Of a stretch of 64,000 nt of DNA, positions 18,314-29,614 are shown piece after piece. Below the pieces are notes generated by a model. It was not told where the DNA came from. It was given only the letters and a program-made list of their open reading frames with translations, and ran no database searches. Both the position numbers and the translations under genes were made by a program. Position 1 is the first letter of the stretch. Each line of letters begins with the position of its first letter. This DNA is from Aggregatibacter actinomycetemcomitans (GTDB lineage: Bacteria > Pseudomonadota > Gammaproteobacteria > Enterobacterales > Pasteurellaceae), in the NCBI RefSeq assembly GCF_003130205.1, contig NZ_NRDF01000008.1, positions 1 through 64,000 of the forward strand. Direction: 5' to 3'.

Positions 18314-18793
18314 ATGGAAAAAAAACTACCCAAAGCCCTTGATGCTATCGACATAAAAATTCTCAACGAATTGCAACGTAACGGAAAAATTTCCAATATT
18401 GATTTGTCCAAGAAAGTAGGGTTATCGCCGACACCTTGCCTGGAGCGGGTGAAGCGGTTGGAAAAGCAGGGCGTGATTGTGGGGTATCGTGCTTTGCTGA
18501 ATCCTGCATTATTGGATTCGCCGTTGTTGGTGATCGTGGAAATTACGCTGGTACGTGGCAAGCCCGATGTGTTTGAAGAATTTAACGCGGCGGTGCAGCA
18601 GTTAGATGAAATTCAGGAATGCCATTTGGTTTCCGGTGATTTTGATTATTTATTGAAAACACGGGTGGCGGATATGGCGGCTTATCGTAAATTGCTGGGA
18701 ACCACCTTGCTGCGTCTGCCTGGGGTGAACGACACGCGAACCTATGTGGTGATGGAAGAAGTGAAACAAACGAATTTTTTACAGTTAAAATAG
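18314..18793 (+). CDS. lrp: Leucine-responsive regulatory protein
   Basis: Global transcription factor of the Lrp/AsnC family, 159 residues. N-terminal HTH (ALDAIDIKILNELQRNGKISNIDLSKKVGLSPTPCLERVKRLE) and C-terminal RAM ligand-binding domain (CHLVSGDFDYLLKTRVADM) are complete. The gene lies 3 bp before ftsK, the lrp-ftsK-lolA-rarA order of enterobacteria. The upstream 838 bp (17476-18313) contains only repeats and short A+T-rich stretches. Confidence 0.95.
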   Translation: MEKKLPKALDAIDIKILNELQRNGKISNIDLSKKVGLSPTPCLERVKRLEKQGVIVGYRALLNPALLDSPLLVIVEITLVRGKPDVFEEFNAAVQQLDEIQECHLVSGDFDYLLKTRVADMAAYRKLLGTTLLRLPGVNDTRTYVVMEEVKQTNFLQLK

Positions 18794-18796
18794 CGC

Positions 18797-21544
18797 ATGA
18801 TTAAACATATTACCGGGCATTTTTCGCCGAAGTATTACCTATTACATTTGCTGTTAGGATTGACCGCACTTTTCGGTTTTTATCTGATTATCGCCTGGTC
18901 AGGCTATACGCCGCTGGACAATTCTTGGGCAACCTCCGGCTTCGCGCCGGAAACCATCAACAAAGCGGGCGCGTTCGGTGCGTGGTTTGTGGATTTGTTT
19001 TTTGTATTTTTCGGCTACATAGGCAATTTGATCCCTTTCATTTTATTTTTTATCCCCGTTTATTTAATTCGTTCCAAGCGGGTGGAAAGTCTCACTTGGA
19101 TTAAATTCGCACTGCGTTCGTTCGGTTTCATTTTGTTGCTTTGCGGTTTAACCATGCTTGCCACACTTTCACTGAATAACCCGGCGTCTTACCTGGCGGG
19201 AGGCGTGTTGGGCGGTAGCTTGACCCTGAATTTATACCCGAGTTTAGGCAAATTCGGTGTATCCTTGCTTGCTGTGATTTTTGCGGTGGTGGGCTTTATT
19301 TTCTGCTCCGGTGCTTCTTTTATTCGTCTCTTAATGAAATTTTACCGTTGGCTGACCATGCAAAATCCGCCTGAAGACCTGGAAAAAGCCGACGAAACTG
19401 AAAGTGAGGAAGCGCACATGGCAGAGCCGCCGGAAGAGATCGTGATTGGGAAAACTCCAGCGCAGGAAGCGATGGAGCAGCCTACCGAATTGGTCAATCC
19501 TGCGGATCGCATTAATATTTCCGGCTTACCAAAAGCGCAGGATATGTTTCATGTGCCGATGAATAATGGGAACGAGGTCAATGCTTTTGCATCGGAAAAC
19601 TCTGGTGAATTCGTTAAATACGATTTTGAACAACAGGAAATCTTGCCGAATGTGAGTATTTCTATGCAGCGCGGTCAGGCAGAATTGTTGACGCAACAGG
19701 ATTTCACTCCGGCATGGCAGCAAACAAATGCCTTTGGTGAAGAGAAAAGTGCGGTTGATTTTGGCGGTAAATTTGCGACGTCAGAGGATATGCCGAGCGT
19801 GTCGTTGGCTGAACCGGCAGTCAACCTGGCGGAGGAAGATCCCGAACAAAGCGAACTTGCCCGCCAATTTGCTGCGCAAGAGCAACAACGTTTGCGGGAA
19901 ATGGAACAGCGCGCGAAAGACATGGGTGTGCAGGACGTCTATCAGCAAATTGTGCAGGAACCAACGGCGGAAACCGCACCGAAGACAGCCAATTATCGTC
20001 CTTACGGCAATTCCTTGATTCACCCTGCGTTTCAGCAACATAAAAAGAACATCGAAAAGCCGACGACGCCGTTGCCGAGCCTGGATTTATTGGAACATCG
20101 TCCGATCCGCGAACAGGATATTACTCAAGCGGAAATTGTCGAAACCTCACAACGTATTGAACAACAATTGCGCAATTTCAATGTGAAAGCGAAAGTCAAA
20201 GATGTTTTAGTGGGACCGGTGGTGACACGCTATGAATTGGAATTGGATCCCGGCGTGAAAGCTTCCAAAGTTACGGGATTGGATACGGATTTGGCACGCG
20301 CTCTGATGTTCCGTTCCATTCGTGTGGCGGAAGTGATTCCGGGCAAACCTTATATCGGTATCGAAACGCCGAATGATCACCGTCAAATAGTACCGTTGCG
20401 CGATGTGTTGGACAGCGATGAATTCCGCAATTCCAAAGCCTTGCTTTCCATGGCGTTAGGTAAAGACATTAGCGGCAAACCAATGGTGGTGGATCTTGCT
20501 AAAATGCCACATTTATTGGTGGCAGGGACCACGGGTTCCGGGAAATCTGTCGGCGTAAATACCATGATTTTAAGCCTGCTTTACCGTGTTAAACCGGAAG
20601 AAGTGAAATTCATCATGATTGACCCGAAAGTGGTGGAATTGTCTATTTATAATGATATTCCGCATCTTTTAACGGAAGTGGTCACAGACATGAAAAAAGC
20701 GGCAAACGCGTTGCGCTGGTGTGTAGACGAAATGGAGCGTCGTTATCAATTATTGTCTGCTTTACGGGTGCGTAATATTGAAGGATTTAACGAGAAAGTT
20801 GATGAATATGAGGCATTAAATATGCCGATTCCGAACCCGTTATGGAAGCCGGGCGATTCCATGGACACTTTGCCGCCACCGTTGGAAAAACTGAGTTACA
20901 TTGTGGTGATTGTGGATGAATTCGCCGATTTGATGATGGTGGCAGGCAAACAGGTGGAAGAGCTTATCGCACGTTTGGCGCAAAAAGCCCGTGCGGTTGG
21001 GATTCACTTAATTTTGGCAACCCAACGCCCTTCTGTAGATGTGATTACCGGTTTGATTAAAGCCAATGTGCCGAGCCGCATTGCCTTTACCGTGGCGACT
21101 AAAATTGACTCGCGTACTATTCTTGATGCAGGCGGTGCGGAATCCTTATTGGGTAAAGGCGATATGCTGTATTCCCCACAGGGTTCTACCGAACTAGTCC
21201 GTATTCACGGTGCTTTTATGACTGATGATGAAGTCGTGCGCGTGGTAGATGATTGGAAAGCACGCGGTAAACCGAATTACATTGACAGCATTTTAGAGGG
21301 CGATGAGGAAGATGCGGGCGCGGAACGTTTAAGTGAGCGTGGTAGCGAAACCGATGGGTTGTTTGATGAAGTGGTAGAGTTCGTGGTCAGCACAGGCACC
21401 ACATCTATTTCTGCGATTCAACGCCGTTTTCGCGTAGGCTTTAACCGTGCTGCCAATATTATGGATCAACTGGAAGAACAGGGTATTGTCTCGCCGGTGC
21501 AAAATGGTAAACGTGAAGTGTTGGCGCGCGGCACGGATTATTAA
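18797..21544 (+). CDS. ftsK: DNA translocase FtsK
   Basis: Divisome protein that pumps DNA to clear the septum and activates XerCD at dif. The 915 residues contain: four or five membrane helices (about 20-190); a linker rich in Glu/Gln/Pro (190-460), shorter than in E. coli (1329 total); the motor with Walker A GTTGSGKSVGVN near residue 578 and Walker B IVVIVDEFADLM; ATQRPSVDVITG; and the C-terminal gamma winged helix (SISAIQRRFRVGFNRAANIMDQLE) that reads KOPS. Follows lrp by 3 bp. Confidence 0.97.
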   Translation: MIKHITGHFSPKYYLLHLLLGLTALFGFYLIIAWSGYTPLDNSWATSGFAPETINKAGAFGAWFVDLFFVFFGYIGNLIPFILFFIPVYLIRSKRVESLTWIKFALRSFGFILLLCGLTMLATLSLNNPASYLAGGVLGGSLTLNLYPSLGKFGVSLLAVIFAVVGFIFCSGASFIRLLMKFYRWLTMQNPPEDLEKADETESEEAHMAEPPEEIVIGKTPAQEAMEQPTELVNPADRINISGLPKAQDMFHVPMNNGNEVNAFASENSGEFVKYDFEQQEILPNVSISMQRGQAELLTQQDFTPAWQQTNAFGEEKSAVDFGGKFATSEDMPSVSLAEPAVNLAEEDPEQSELARQFAAQEQQRLREMEQRAKDMGVQDVYQQIVQEPTAETAPKTANYRPYGNSLIHPAFQQHKKNIEKPTTPLPSLDLLEHRPIREQDITQAEIVETSQRIEQQLRNFNVKAKVKDVLVGPVVTRYELELDPGVKASKVTGLDTDLARALMFRSIRVAEVIPGKPYIGIETPNDHRQIVPLRDVLDSDEFRNSKALLSMALGKDISGKPMVVDLAKMPHLLVAGTTGSGKSVGVNTMILSLLYRVKPEEVKFIMIDPKVVELSIYNDIPHLLTEVVTDMKKAANALRWCVDEMERRYQLLSALRVRNIEGFNEKVDEYEALNMPIPNPLWKPGDSMDTLPPPLEKLSYIVVIVDEFADLMMVAGKQVEELIARLAQKARAVGIHLILATQRPSVDVITGLIKANVPSRIAFTVATKIDSRTILDAGGAESLLGKGDMLYSPQGSTELVRIHGAFMTDDEVVRVVDDWKARGKPNYIDSILEGDEEDAGAERLSERGSETDGLFDEVVEFVVSTGTTSISAIQRRFRVGFNRAANIMDQLEEQGIVSPVQNGKREVLARGTDY

Positions 21545-21642
21545 TCCGTGATATGCATTAAACAACAGTTTATTTATCCATTGATGAACAAATCTCAAGG
21601 TGCGTGTGAATGCACCTTCTTATATGGAATATAGGTAACGCT

Positions 21643-22260
21643 ATGAAAAAAACACTGCTAAAACTGACCGCACTTTCTCTGCTTGGTCTCTCTTCTGTGG
21701 CTTGGGCAAATGCCGATGCTGAGCTGCAAAACCGCTTAAACAAAGTGGATGTGTTAAGTGCGGATTTCGCGCAAACCGTGAGTTCGGCGAACGGTAAAAA
21801 CGTGCAGCAAGGCAACGGAAAATTGCAAATCAAACGCCCGAATTTATTCCGTATGGACACCAAAGCTCCGCAGGAAACCCAAATCATTGCCGACGGACAA
21901 ACTTTGTGGTTCTACGATCCTTTTGTGGAGCAGGTCACCGCCAATTGGGTGAAGGATACGGTGAACAATACTCCGTTCGTGTTGCTGACCAGCGATGATA
22001 AAAGCCATTGGGCGCAATATACCGTTCAGCAAAAAGACGATACCTTCGTGTTAACCCCGAAAGCAAAAAACAGCAACATCAAACAATTTGATATTCGTAT
22101 TGATCCGAACGGCGTATTAAAGGGCTTTAGCATCATTGAAAGAGACGGGCAGTCCAATCAATATGTGTTGCGCAATATTACCAACCAAAATTTAGACGAC
22201 GGATTGTTTAAATTCAGCGTGCCGAAAGGCGTCGAGTTAGACGACCAACGGAAAAAGTAA
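21643..22260 (+). CDS. lolA: Periplasmic lipoprotein chaperone LolA
   Basis: Carries lipoproteins from LolCDE across the periplasm to LolB. ATG 21643 begins [22 protein letters not shown], a classical signal peptide; an in-frame ATG 11 codons upstream would spoil it. The mature part (about 183 residues) shows the LolA fold pattern: [41 protein letters not shown]. The signal-peptide codons for LTALS are a USS (ACCGCACTT). Confidence 0.95.
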   Translation: MKKTLLKLTALSLLGLSSVAWANADAELQNRLNKVDVLSADFAQTVSSANGKNVQQGNGKLQIKRPNLFRMDTKAPQETQIIADGQTLWFYDPFVEQVTANWVKDTVNNTPFVLLTSDDKSHWAQYTVQQKDDTFVLTPKAKNSNIKQFDIRIDPNGVLKGFSIIERDGQSNQYVLRNITNQNLDDGLFKFSVPKGVELDDQRKK

Positions 22261-22272
22261 GCGGGTTCGAGC

Positions 22273-23613
22273 ATGTCTAACTTCAGCTTTGATTTCAACG
22301 AAAATGATTTTCGCCCGCTCGCCGCAAGAATGCGCCCTACCACGTTGGCGCAATATTGCGGTCAGTCCCATTTATTGGGCGAAGGAAAACCGTTGCGCAG
22401 AGCCATTGAAGCGGGATATGTCCATTCCATGATTTTCTGGGGCCCGCCCGGCACCGGCAAAACCACCTTGGCGGAGATCATCGCCCATCGCATTAACGCG
22501 GAAGTGGAGCGTATTTCCGCCGTCACCAGTGGCATTAAAGAAATCCGCGAAGCCATCGACAAAGCCAAACAAAATAAACTGGCGGGTTTACGCACCATTT
22601 TGTTTGTGGATGAAGTGCACCGTTTTAACAAAAGCCAGCAAGACGCTTTCCTGCCGCACATTGAAGACGGTACCATTATTTTTATCGGCGCCACCACGGA
22701 AAATCCCTCCTTTGAACTCAACAACGCCTTGCTTTCCCGCGCGCGGGTTTACATTCTTAAACCGCTTTCCGCGCAGGAAATCGAACATGTTTTACAGCAA
22801 GCCATTGATGACCCGGAAAACGGTCTGGGAAAAGTGCGGTTAAATTTACAAGAGAATTTATTGTCTCTATTGGCGGAATATGTCAACGGCGACGCACGCC
22901 TTGCCTTGAATTGCCTGGAAATGATGGTGGATATGGCAGGTGAATCGGAAAACGGCAAAATTTTAGACCGCACTTTACTCACGGAAGTGTTGGGCGAACA
23001 GCAGGCGCGTTTCGACAAACAAGGTGACCGTTTCTACGATTTTATTTCTGCGCTGCACAAATCCATTCGCGGCTCCGCCCCTGACGCCGCTTTATATTGG
23101 TATGCGCGCATTATCACTGCCGGCGGCGATCCCCTTTATGTGGCGCGTCGTTTATTGGCAATTGCCTCGGAAGATGTCGGCAACGCCGACCCGCGCGCTA
23201 TGCAGGTGGCGCTCGCCGCCTGGGATTGTTTCACCCGCGTCGGTGCCGCCGAAGGCGAACGCGCCATTGCGCAAGCCATCGTCTATTTAGCCGTCGCACC
23301 GAAAAGCAACGCCGTTTATCTCGCCTTCAAAGCCGCCAAAAAATTGGCGACCGAATCCACCGATTTCGATGTCCCCGAACACCTCCGCAACGCCCCGACC
23401 AACCTCATGAAAGACCTCGGCTTCGGCGCCGAATACCGCTACGCCCACGACGAGCCCAACGCCTACGCCGCTGGCGAAAACTACTTCCCGCCACAACTGA
23501 AAGACACCCAATTCTATTTCCCGACTACCAGAGGCATGGAAATTAAGATAAAGGAGAAGTTGGAATGGCTGCGGGGGCTGGATCAGGAAAGTGGTAAGAA
23601 GCGATATAAATAG
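22273..23613 (+). CDS. rarA: Replication-associated recombination protein A (AAA+ ATPase)
   Basis: RarA/MgsA, clamp-loader-like ATPase acting at stalled forks with SSB. Length 446 as in E. coli (447). Visible: [21 protein letters not shown], Walker [10 protein letters not shown] near residues 56-64, Walker [21 protein letters not shown], sensor [12 protein letters not shown], and the C-terminal tetramerisation region ([35 protein letters not shown]). Last gene of the lrp-ftsK-lolA-rarA run; structured repeat copy B starts right at its 3' end. Confidence 0.96.
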   Translation: MSNFSFDFNENDFRPLAARMRPTTLAQYCGQSHLLGEGKPLRRAIEAGYVHSMIFWGPPGTGKTTLAEIIAHRINAEVERISAVTSGIKEIREAIDKAKQNKLAGLRTILFVDEVHRFNKSQQDAFLPHIEDGTIIFIGATTENPSFELNNALLSRARVYILKPLSAQEIEHVLQQAIDDPENGLGKVRLNLQENLLSLLAEYVNGDARLALNCLEMMVDMAGESENGKILDRTLLTEVLGEQQARFDKQGDRFYDFISALHKSIRGSAPDAALYWYARIITAGGDPLYVARRLLAIASEDVGNADPRAMQVALAAWDCFTRVGAAEGERAIAQAIVYLAVAPKSNAVYLAFKAAKKLATESTDFDVPEHLRNAPTNLMKDLGFGAEYRYAHDEPNAYAAGENYFPPQLKDTQFYFPTTRGMEIKIKEKLEWLRGLDQESGKKRYK

Positions 23614-23614
23614 G

Positions 23615-23840
23615 TATCGGGATTTCGCCCGAGGCGCCTTACTTTCTTTTGCTTGCCCAAAAGAAAGTAAGCAAAGAAAAAGGCACCCCAGCTTCACCGC
23701 TTTTCTTCGCTTAGTTGCAATTTTTTTAACGCTAAATTTCGAACTCGCTACGCTCAGACAAGCGAAATTTAGCTAAAAATTGCAAGTCGCTCAGGCGGTT
23801 CAGATGGGGACCCCGTTGGAGCATGGCAAAAAGTGCGGTT
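23615..23840 (+). repeat. Structured intergenic repeat, copy B (candidate structured RNA)
   Basis: Same layout as copy A at 17476: small hairpin (GCCCGAGGC), stem CTTACTTTCTTTT/AAAAGAAAGTAAG (23638, 23659), outer CCCC/GGGG (23686, 23806) and ACCGC/GCGGT (23696, 23795), inner TTGCAATTTTT/AAAAATTGCAA (23715, 23775) and GCTAAATTTCG/CGAAATTTAGC (23731, 23763), loop AACTCGCTACGCTCA, tail GGGGACCCCGTTGGAGC and a USS. Stem differences from copy A are compensated on the other side. Confidence 0.85.
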
Positions 23841-23933
23841 GGTTTTCTTATTGTTTTTTAGGGGATTACTTTAAACACGCTCCAAAATTTAACCGCACTT
23901 AAGAAAATGTTTATCTGCAAAGAAAATAACAAA

Positions 23934-23966
23934 TAAAAAAGGCTACTCCCAACGAACTAGCCTTTC
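23934..23966 (-). terminator. Intrinsic terminator of dcuB
   Basis: AAAGGCTA / TAGCCTTT stem, 12-base loop, followed on the minus strand by TTTTTTATTTG; 30 bp after the dcuB stop. Confidence 0.8.
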
Positions 23967-23994
23967 CATTCAATAATGGTTAAATCAACCTAAA

Positions 23995-25662
23995 TTACAA
24001 ATACCCAAACATTCCCGTAAAGATATATCCAAAGATACAGGACGTAATCACACCGATTAAGCCCGGTAGGATAAAGCTGTGGTTGATAACGAATTTACCG
24101 ATGTGGGTGGTGCTGGAGCGGTCGAATTGGATTGCCGCCAAGTCACTTGGGTAAGTCGGTAAAATGTAGTAGCCGTAACAGGCGGCGGCGAAGGCGAGGA
24201 TGATTGCCGGGTCAACGCCGATGTTCAATGCCAACGGCACAAAGGCAACTAAGGCGGCGGCTTGTGAGTTTACGAATTTAGAGATTAATAGCAACATCAC
24301 GGCGTAAGTCCAAGGGTGGGCTTTTACGATGTCGCCTAATGCTGCTTTCATCATTGGGGTGTGGACGGTGAACATGGTTTCCGCCATCCAGGAGATCCCG
24401 AATACGGCAACTAATGCGATCATACCGGAACGGAAGATTTCATTTTTACTGATTTTGCTCGCATCGGTTTTGGTAAAGATGATGATTAATGAACCGGCTA
24501 GCAGCATGAAAATTTGGATAACGTGAACCATGCCTAACGTCACTTTTTTCTGCGCGGTATCTTTTAGCGCGATGGTGGCGTTGGCAATAGTGTCCGTTTT
24601 ATCGCCGGCGGTGATAATCACATTGTTATCTTGCGCAGATAAGGTCTGTGTCAACACGCCTTTGTTGTCGTAGATTTCAACATTTTCATAAGCGGTTTGT
24701 GCTTTGGCTTTGCTGTCTTTCACGTCAAGCGCCACTTTGCCGTCTTTGGCAAGGGCAACGATTTTGCCTTCTTTTACGTTGAAACTTTGTACCGCTTTAT
24801 TATCGGATACCACTTCAACCACCTGCGCCGGTGCGCTCTTCTCAAAGGACGGACGCAAATCCTTAAAGTAACCCAGCAAGGCAACGATGATAATGGCACC
24901 GAAGAAGATCCACATGGCGTTCCAGCTGGATTGCGGTAATTTTTTATCCAGCAGGGACGTGCTGTCGCCGTACACATATTTTTTGAATTCCGGATCTTTT
25001 AACTTCGTTTGGAACTCTTGGTCTTTATCTAAATCTTTACCGCGGAACCAGCTGAAAATGCCGATCGCCAATACGCCGCAAAGGGTGGATGGCACGGTGA
25101 TTTTTAACAGATCCAAATAACCGTCGAAACCGGCTAAGTGATTTTGCGCATTCACCAAGAACGCGGTTAAGGTCACTACCGCAACGGATACCGGAGACGC
25201 GATGATCCCCATTTGGGAAGCGATAGAACTCGCCGCCATCGGGCGTTCCGGACGGATGTTATTTTTAATGGCGATATCGTAAATAATCGGCAACATGGTA
25301 TAAACCACGTGACCGGTACCGCAAAGAATGGTGAGGGTGCAGGTAACGAACGGTGCGAGGATACTCACATATTTCGGATTTTTACGCAGCAATTTTTCTG
25401 CGATTTGCAACATCACGTCCAAACCGCCGCTGGCTTGTAATGTTGCGGATGTGACCACTACGGCGAGGATGGTAAGCATAACGTCGATTGCCGGTTTCCC
25501 CGGTTCGATGCCAAAGCCGAAGACCAATACAATCAGACCGATACCGCCCAGTAAACCCAGTGCAATACCGCCTTTTTTCGCGCCGTAGAACAAACAGATT
25601 AAGACGATGGCAAGCTGGATAGCAAATTGTCTGCCTTCGCTGAGGTTAGATAAAAACTCCAT
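23995..25662 (-). CDS. dcuB: Anaerobic C4-dicarboxylate transporter (DcuB/DcuA family) with extra domain
   Basis: Inner-membrane carrier exchanging fumarate/malate for succinate in anaerobic growth. 555 residues against about 440-446 for E. coli DcuB. Family sequence is clear before and after ([79 protein letters not shown]). Residues about 271-375 form an unusual hydrophilic insert, rich in Lys, Asp and Val with short beta-like repeats ([20 protein letters not shown]), placed in the loop between two helices. An FNR-like box lies about 100 bp upstream. Whether it is named dcuA or dcuB cannot be settled by eye. Confidence 0.88.
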   Translation of the reverse strand: MEFLSNLSEGRQFAIQLAIVLICLFYGAKKGGIALGLLGGIGLIVLVFGFGIEPGKPAIDVMLTILAVVVTSATLQASGGLDVMLQIAEKLLRKNPKYVSILAPFVTCTLTILCGTGHVVYTMLPIIYDIAIKNNIRPERPMAASSIASQMGIIASPVSVAVVTLTAFLVNAQNHLAGFDGYLDLLKITVPSTLCGVLAIGIFSWFRGKDLDKDQEFQTKLKDPEFKKYVYGDSTSLLDKKLPQSSWNAMWIFFGAIIIVALLGYFKDLRPSFEKSAPAQVVEVVSDNKAVQSFNVKEGKIVALAKDGKVALDVKDSKAKAQTAYENVEIYDNKGVLTQTLSAQDNNVIITAGDKTDTIANATIALKDTAQKKVTLGMVHVIQIFMLLAGSLIIIFTKTDASKISKNEIFRSGMIALVAVFGISWMAETMFTVHTPMMKAALGDIVKAHPWTYAVMLLLISKFVNSQAAALVAFVPLALNIGVDPAIILAFAAACYGYYILPTYPSDLAAIQFDRSSTTHIGKFVINHSFILPGLIGVITSCIFGYIFTGMFGYL

Positions 25663-25756
25663 AAATACTCCGGAAATGAATGTTATTTTGTGATTAAAAA
25701 ATCGGCGTTAGTCTAACATTAAGGCTACTTCTTAAGTAGTAGAATTATGCAGATTG

Positions 25757-25770
25757 TTGCGATAAATCAA
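25757..25770. promoter_or_regulatory. Candidate FNR box upstream of dcuB
   Basis: TTGCGATAAATCAA fits TTGAT-N4-ATCAA except for two bases in the left half. It is centred about 101 bp before the dcuB start in the 309-bp divergent gap (25663-25971) to serS, which otherwise holds A+T-rich DNA, a short CTACTTCTTAAGTAGTAG palindrome near 25730 and one USS at 25869. Confidence 0.45.
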
Positions 25771-25965
25771 AATTCCGGGCATTAGGAATTCAGCGTTTAG
25801 CACACTAAATCGCTTAAGCTTTTTGGCAAAAATTTTTAACGGGCAGGGAAAAAACGTTCATAAAAACGACCGCACTTTAGTCTATGTTTTTGCTAGTCTA
25901 TTTTGTTAATACGATATAGAATAAACACCGTTTTCAATATGGTATTAGCAACAGAATAAAGGTAA

Positions 25966-27288
<1,323 letters not shown>

Positions 27289-27300
27289 TCTGAAATACTT

Positions 27301-27320
27301 GTGGGTGCGTTTGCACCCAC
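27301..27320 (+). terminator. Hairpin after serS
   Basis: GTGGGTGC / GCACCCAC, perfect 8-bp stem with a GTTT loop, 13 bp after the serS stop. There is no clear T tract (ATTGCTATAT follows), so strength is uncertain. Confidence 0.5.
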
Positions 27321-27335
27321 ATTGCTATATCCTGT

Positions 27336-27366
27336 CTTAAAAAACGTGGTCAAAATCCACCGCACT
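27336..27366 (-). terminator. Probable terminator of cdd
   Basis: On the minus strand a USS (AAAGTGCGGT) just after the stop leads into GTGGATTTTGACCAC, a short hairpin, followed by GTTTTTTAAG. Confidence 0.55.
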
Positions 27367-28263
27367 TTATACGGCAAAATACGCCAGTTTCACTTCACTC
27401 AATGTGCCGAGTAATTCTTCCGCCATGGCTTTGTAATGAAGCGTGTCGGATTTTTCCACCATCACGACACGAACGATATTCTCAACTTCTTCACCGCTTA
27501 AAATCAGATGATTTAATGCCACCTGCATTGCCGGTAGGCTTGGATTGAAGGCGGCATTTTCCGCATAACTGCCGTGATAAATATGCTGATTTCGGGTTTG
27601 GATGGCAATGCCGTGGAAAGAATTGGAATACGGCGCATGAGCCTGGTTTGCCATGGTGAGCGCTTGTAACACCAACGGATCGTCGGTATTCAGGGATAAT
27701 TGATTATCGTGTTGGTCCAGCAAATGCAGCCGAATATTGAGATCCTTCGGGCCGAACGCATCAGGTAAATAATGCTGCAATAAATTGTTTTGGCTGTGCG
27801 GCAAGTGAATTTGTAGCGTCTCCGCACTGTTCAATTCATTCATAAACTGGCGGCAATGTCCGCACGGCGTGTAGTTCACCGTGACATCGGTCAGTTGTTT
27901 TTCACCGCGCATCCAAGCGTGGCTAATGGCGCTTTGTTCCGCATGAATGGTTTGTTGAATATCCGTTCGGCAAAATTCCTGATTGGCACCGAAATAAAAA
28001 TCGCCGCCGATGCCATGCACAACCGCACCCACATTAAAATGCGAAATCGGCGTGGTGGCATAACAGGCGGCGATAGGCAGGAGTTGCAGGGCGAGCTGTT
28101 TTGGCGTGATTTGATGCTTATTGCACAGGTGTTGCACGGCAAAGTGCGGTAGAAATCCGACGTATTTTTGTTCCTGCAAAATATGCCAAACATCTTGTGC
28201 CAAGGCAGTATGTTCAATCTTGCCTACGGCATTTTGAATCTTGTCTGAAATGTGTGCCGACAT
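27367..28263 (-). CDS. cdd: Cytidine deaminase
   Basis: Zinc enzyme of pyrimidine salvage converting cytidine and deoxycytidine to uridine forms. 298 residues, the long two-domain dimeric type (E. coli 294). The catalytic half carries [11 protein letters not shown] (Zn-binding His and proton-shuttle Glu) and [14 protein letters not shown] (two Zn cysteines); the C-terminal half is the degenerate second copy of the fold ([31 protein letters not shown]). Single gene between USS-rich terminators. Confidence 0.97.
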   Translation of the reverse strand: MSAHISDKIQNAVGKIEHTALAQDVWHILQEQKYVGFLPHFAVQHLCNKHQITPKQLALQLLPIAACYATTPISHFNVGAVVHGIGGDFYFGANQEFCRTDIQQTIHAEQSAISHAWMRGEKQLTDVTVNYTPCGHCRQFMNELNSAETLQIHLPHSQNNLLQHYLPDAFGPKDLNIRLHLLDQHDNQLSLNTDDPLVLQALTMANQAHAPYSNSFHGIAIQTRNQHIYHGSYAENAAFNPSLPAMQVALNHLILSGEEVENIVRVVMVEKSDTLHYKAMAEELLGTLSEVKLAYFAV

Positions 28264-28314
28264 AAAATCTCCTTTTACTACGTATTATTTTTCTTATCTT
28301 AGCACTTTCACAAT

Positions 28315-28361
28315 AAAAAAGTGCGGTCGAAATTTTACATGAATTTTCAACCGCACTTTTG
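28315..28361 (-). terminator. Inverted USS pair terminator of potD
   Basis: AAAAGTGCGGTTGAAAATT and its near complement flank a short loop, followed on the minus strand by a T run; 25 bp after the potD stop. Confidence 0.85.
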
Positions 28362-28386
28362 CTTCTCTTGTTTGTGTCGGAACAAA

Positions 28387-29484
28387 TTATTTCGCTGCTT
28401 TCAGCTCTTGATAATATTGTTCGTAGTATTGAATCGCATCGCCTACATCATCTTGCCAGTAGCTTTTTTGCAGTACGTCGGCAGATGGGTAAATCGCCGG
28501 ATCTTCGGTGATTTCTTTCGGTAAGGCTTTTTTCGCTTCAAGGTTAGCGGTTGGGTAACCGATAGCTAAGGTTAATTTTTCCGCCGCTTTTGCGCCCAAC
28601 ATATAGTTAATTAATTTGTGCGCGCCGTCCGGGTTTTTAGAGGTGACCGGAATAGCGAGGGTATCCACCCAAAGTACTGGACCTTCTTTCGGGAACACCA
28701 TGTCTAAAGGCGCTTGTTCTTTTTTCGCGATACGTACGGAGCCGTTCCATAACTGACCGACTTCCACTTCACCGGAAATGAAAGAGTTTGCCGGGTTGTC
28801 GGAATTGAAAGAAAGCACGTTCGGACGTAATTTCAGTAATTCTTCGTAAGCCTGTTTGATAATCGCCGGATCTTGTGTGTTCGGATCCTGACCGATTTTC
28901 AATAACGCGATGTTGAATACTTCGCGGGCATCGTCCAATAGTTGCACTTTGTTGGCAAATTCAGGTTTCCATAAATCGCCCCAAGAGGTGAAATCGCTGC
29001 CTTTGTAGGTGTTGGTGTTAAAGGCAATGCCCGGTGCGCCTAACAATTGCGGAAGAGAATATTTGTTGCCTTTGTCGTAAGGTTTGTCGAGCCAATCAGG
29101 GTCTAATTCTTTAATGACAGGTAACTTGCTGTGAGCAAGTTCTTTTAACATCCCTTCGCGTGCCATTTTGGACACGAAGTAGTTAGAAGGCGCAATAACA
29201 TCATAACCGCCGGCTGCGCCTTGGGTTTTGATTTTTGCATACATGGTTTCGTTGGATTCGAGACTGGAAACGATCACTTTAATACCGGTTTCTTTGGTGA
29301 ATTCATCAAGAAGACCATCCGGTACATATTCAGTCCAAGTGTAAAGATACACGGTATCATTTGCGGGTACTTCAGCTTTAGGGGCTTCCGGCGTTGCTTG
29401 CGCTTGCTTGTTGTCTTTATCGTTACAACCGGTAAGTGCAACAGCGATCATACTTGCGGTGAATAAACCGGCAAATTTTTTCAT
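28387..29484 (-). CDS. potD: Spermidine/putrescine-binding protein PotD, predicted lipoprotein
   Basis: Extracytoplasmic polyamine-binding component of PotABCD. From ATG 29484 the 365 residues begin MKKFAGLFTASMIAVALTGC: a lipoprotein signal with lipobox LTGC, then a disordered Gln/Ala/Pro linker, then the family fold (VYLYTWTEYVPDGLLDEFTKE, YDVIAPSNYFVSKMAREG, GSVRIAKKE, WVDTLAIPVTSKNPD). E. coli PotD is a soluble periplasmic protein, so lipid anchoring is a difference. The frame opens 28 codons earlier but that would bury the signal. Two terminator-like hairpins separate it from potC. Confidence 0.94.
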   Translation of the reverse strand: MKKFAGLFTASMIAVALTGCNDKDNKQAQATPEAPKAEVPANDTVYLYTWTEYVPDGLLDEFTKETGIKVIVSSLESNETMYAKIKTQGAAGGYDVIAPSNYFVSKMAREGMLKELAHSKLPVIKELDPDWLDKPYDKGNKYSLPQLLGAPGIAFNTNTYKGSDFTSWGDLWKPEFANKVQLLDDAREVFNIALLKIGQDPNTQDPAIIKQAYEELLKLRPNVLSFNSDNPANSFISGEVEVGQLWNGSVRIAKKEQAPLDMVFPKEGPVLWVDTLAIPVTSKNPDGAHKLINYMLGAKAAEKLTLAIGYPTANLEAKKALPKEITEDPAIYPSADVLQKSYWQDDVGDAIQYYEQYYQELKAAK

Positions 29485-29513
29485 TTTTGTTTGTTCTCCG
29501 TAAAAGAGGGGTA

Positions 29514-29540
29514 AAAAAACCACCTGTATGAAATGCAGGT
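29514..29540 (-). terminator. Second terminator-like hairpin between potC and potD
   Basis: On the minus strand ACCTGCATTTCATACAGGT is followed by GGTTTTTTTACC. The 5-bp core stem is weak, but the T7 tract is clear. It ends about 30 bp before the potD start. Confidence 0.5.
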
Positions 29541-29541
29541 A

Positions 29542-29573
29542 TAAAAAAACGCCTTGATTGTGCGTCAAGGCGT
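29542..29573 (-). terminator. Terminator-like hairpin between potC and potD
   Basis: On the minus strand ACGCCTTGA and TCAAGGCGT form a perfect 9-bp stem with a 7-base loop followed at once by TTTTTTT, a textbook intrinsic terminator. It sits inside the pot operon, 42 bp after the potC stop. Confidence 0.8.
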
Positions 29574-29614
29574 ATTGTATGTGCTATTAAATTATTTGTG
29601 AAGCATTATTATGT

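Noticed and set aside
22372-23697. Several long open frames opposite or offset to rarA (e.g. 23287-23697 minus, 23097-23546 plus)
   Set aside because: They are shadows of rarA and of repeat copy B: Arg/Ala-rich or low-complexity, no ribosome sites, no family resemblance.
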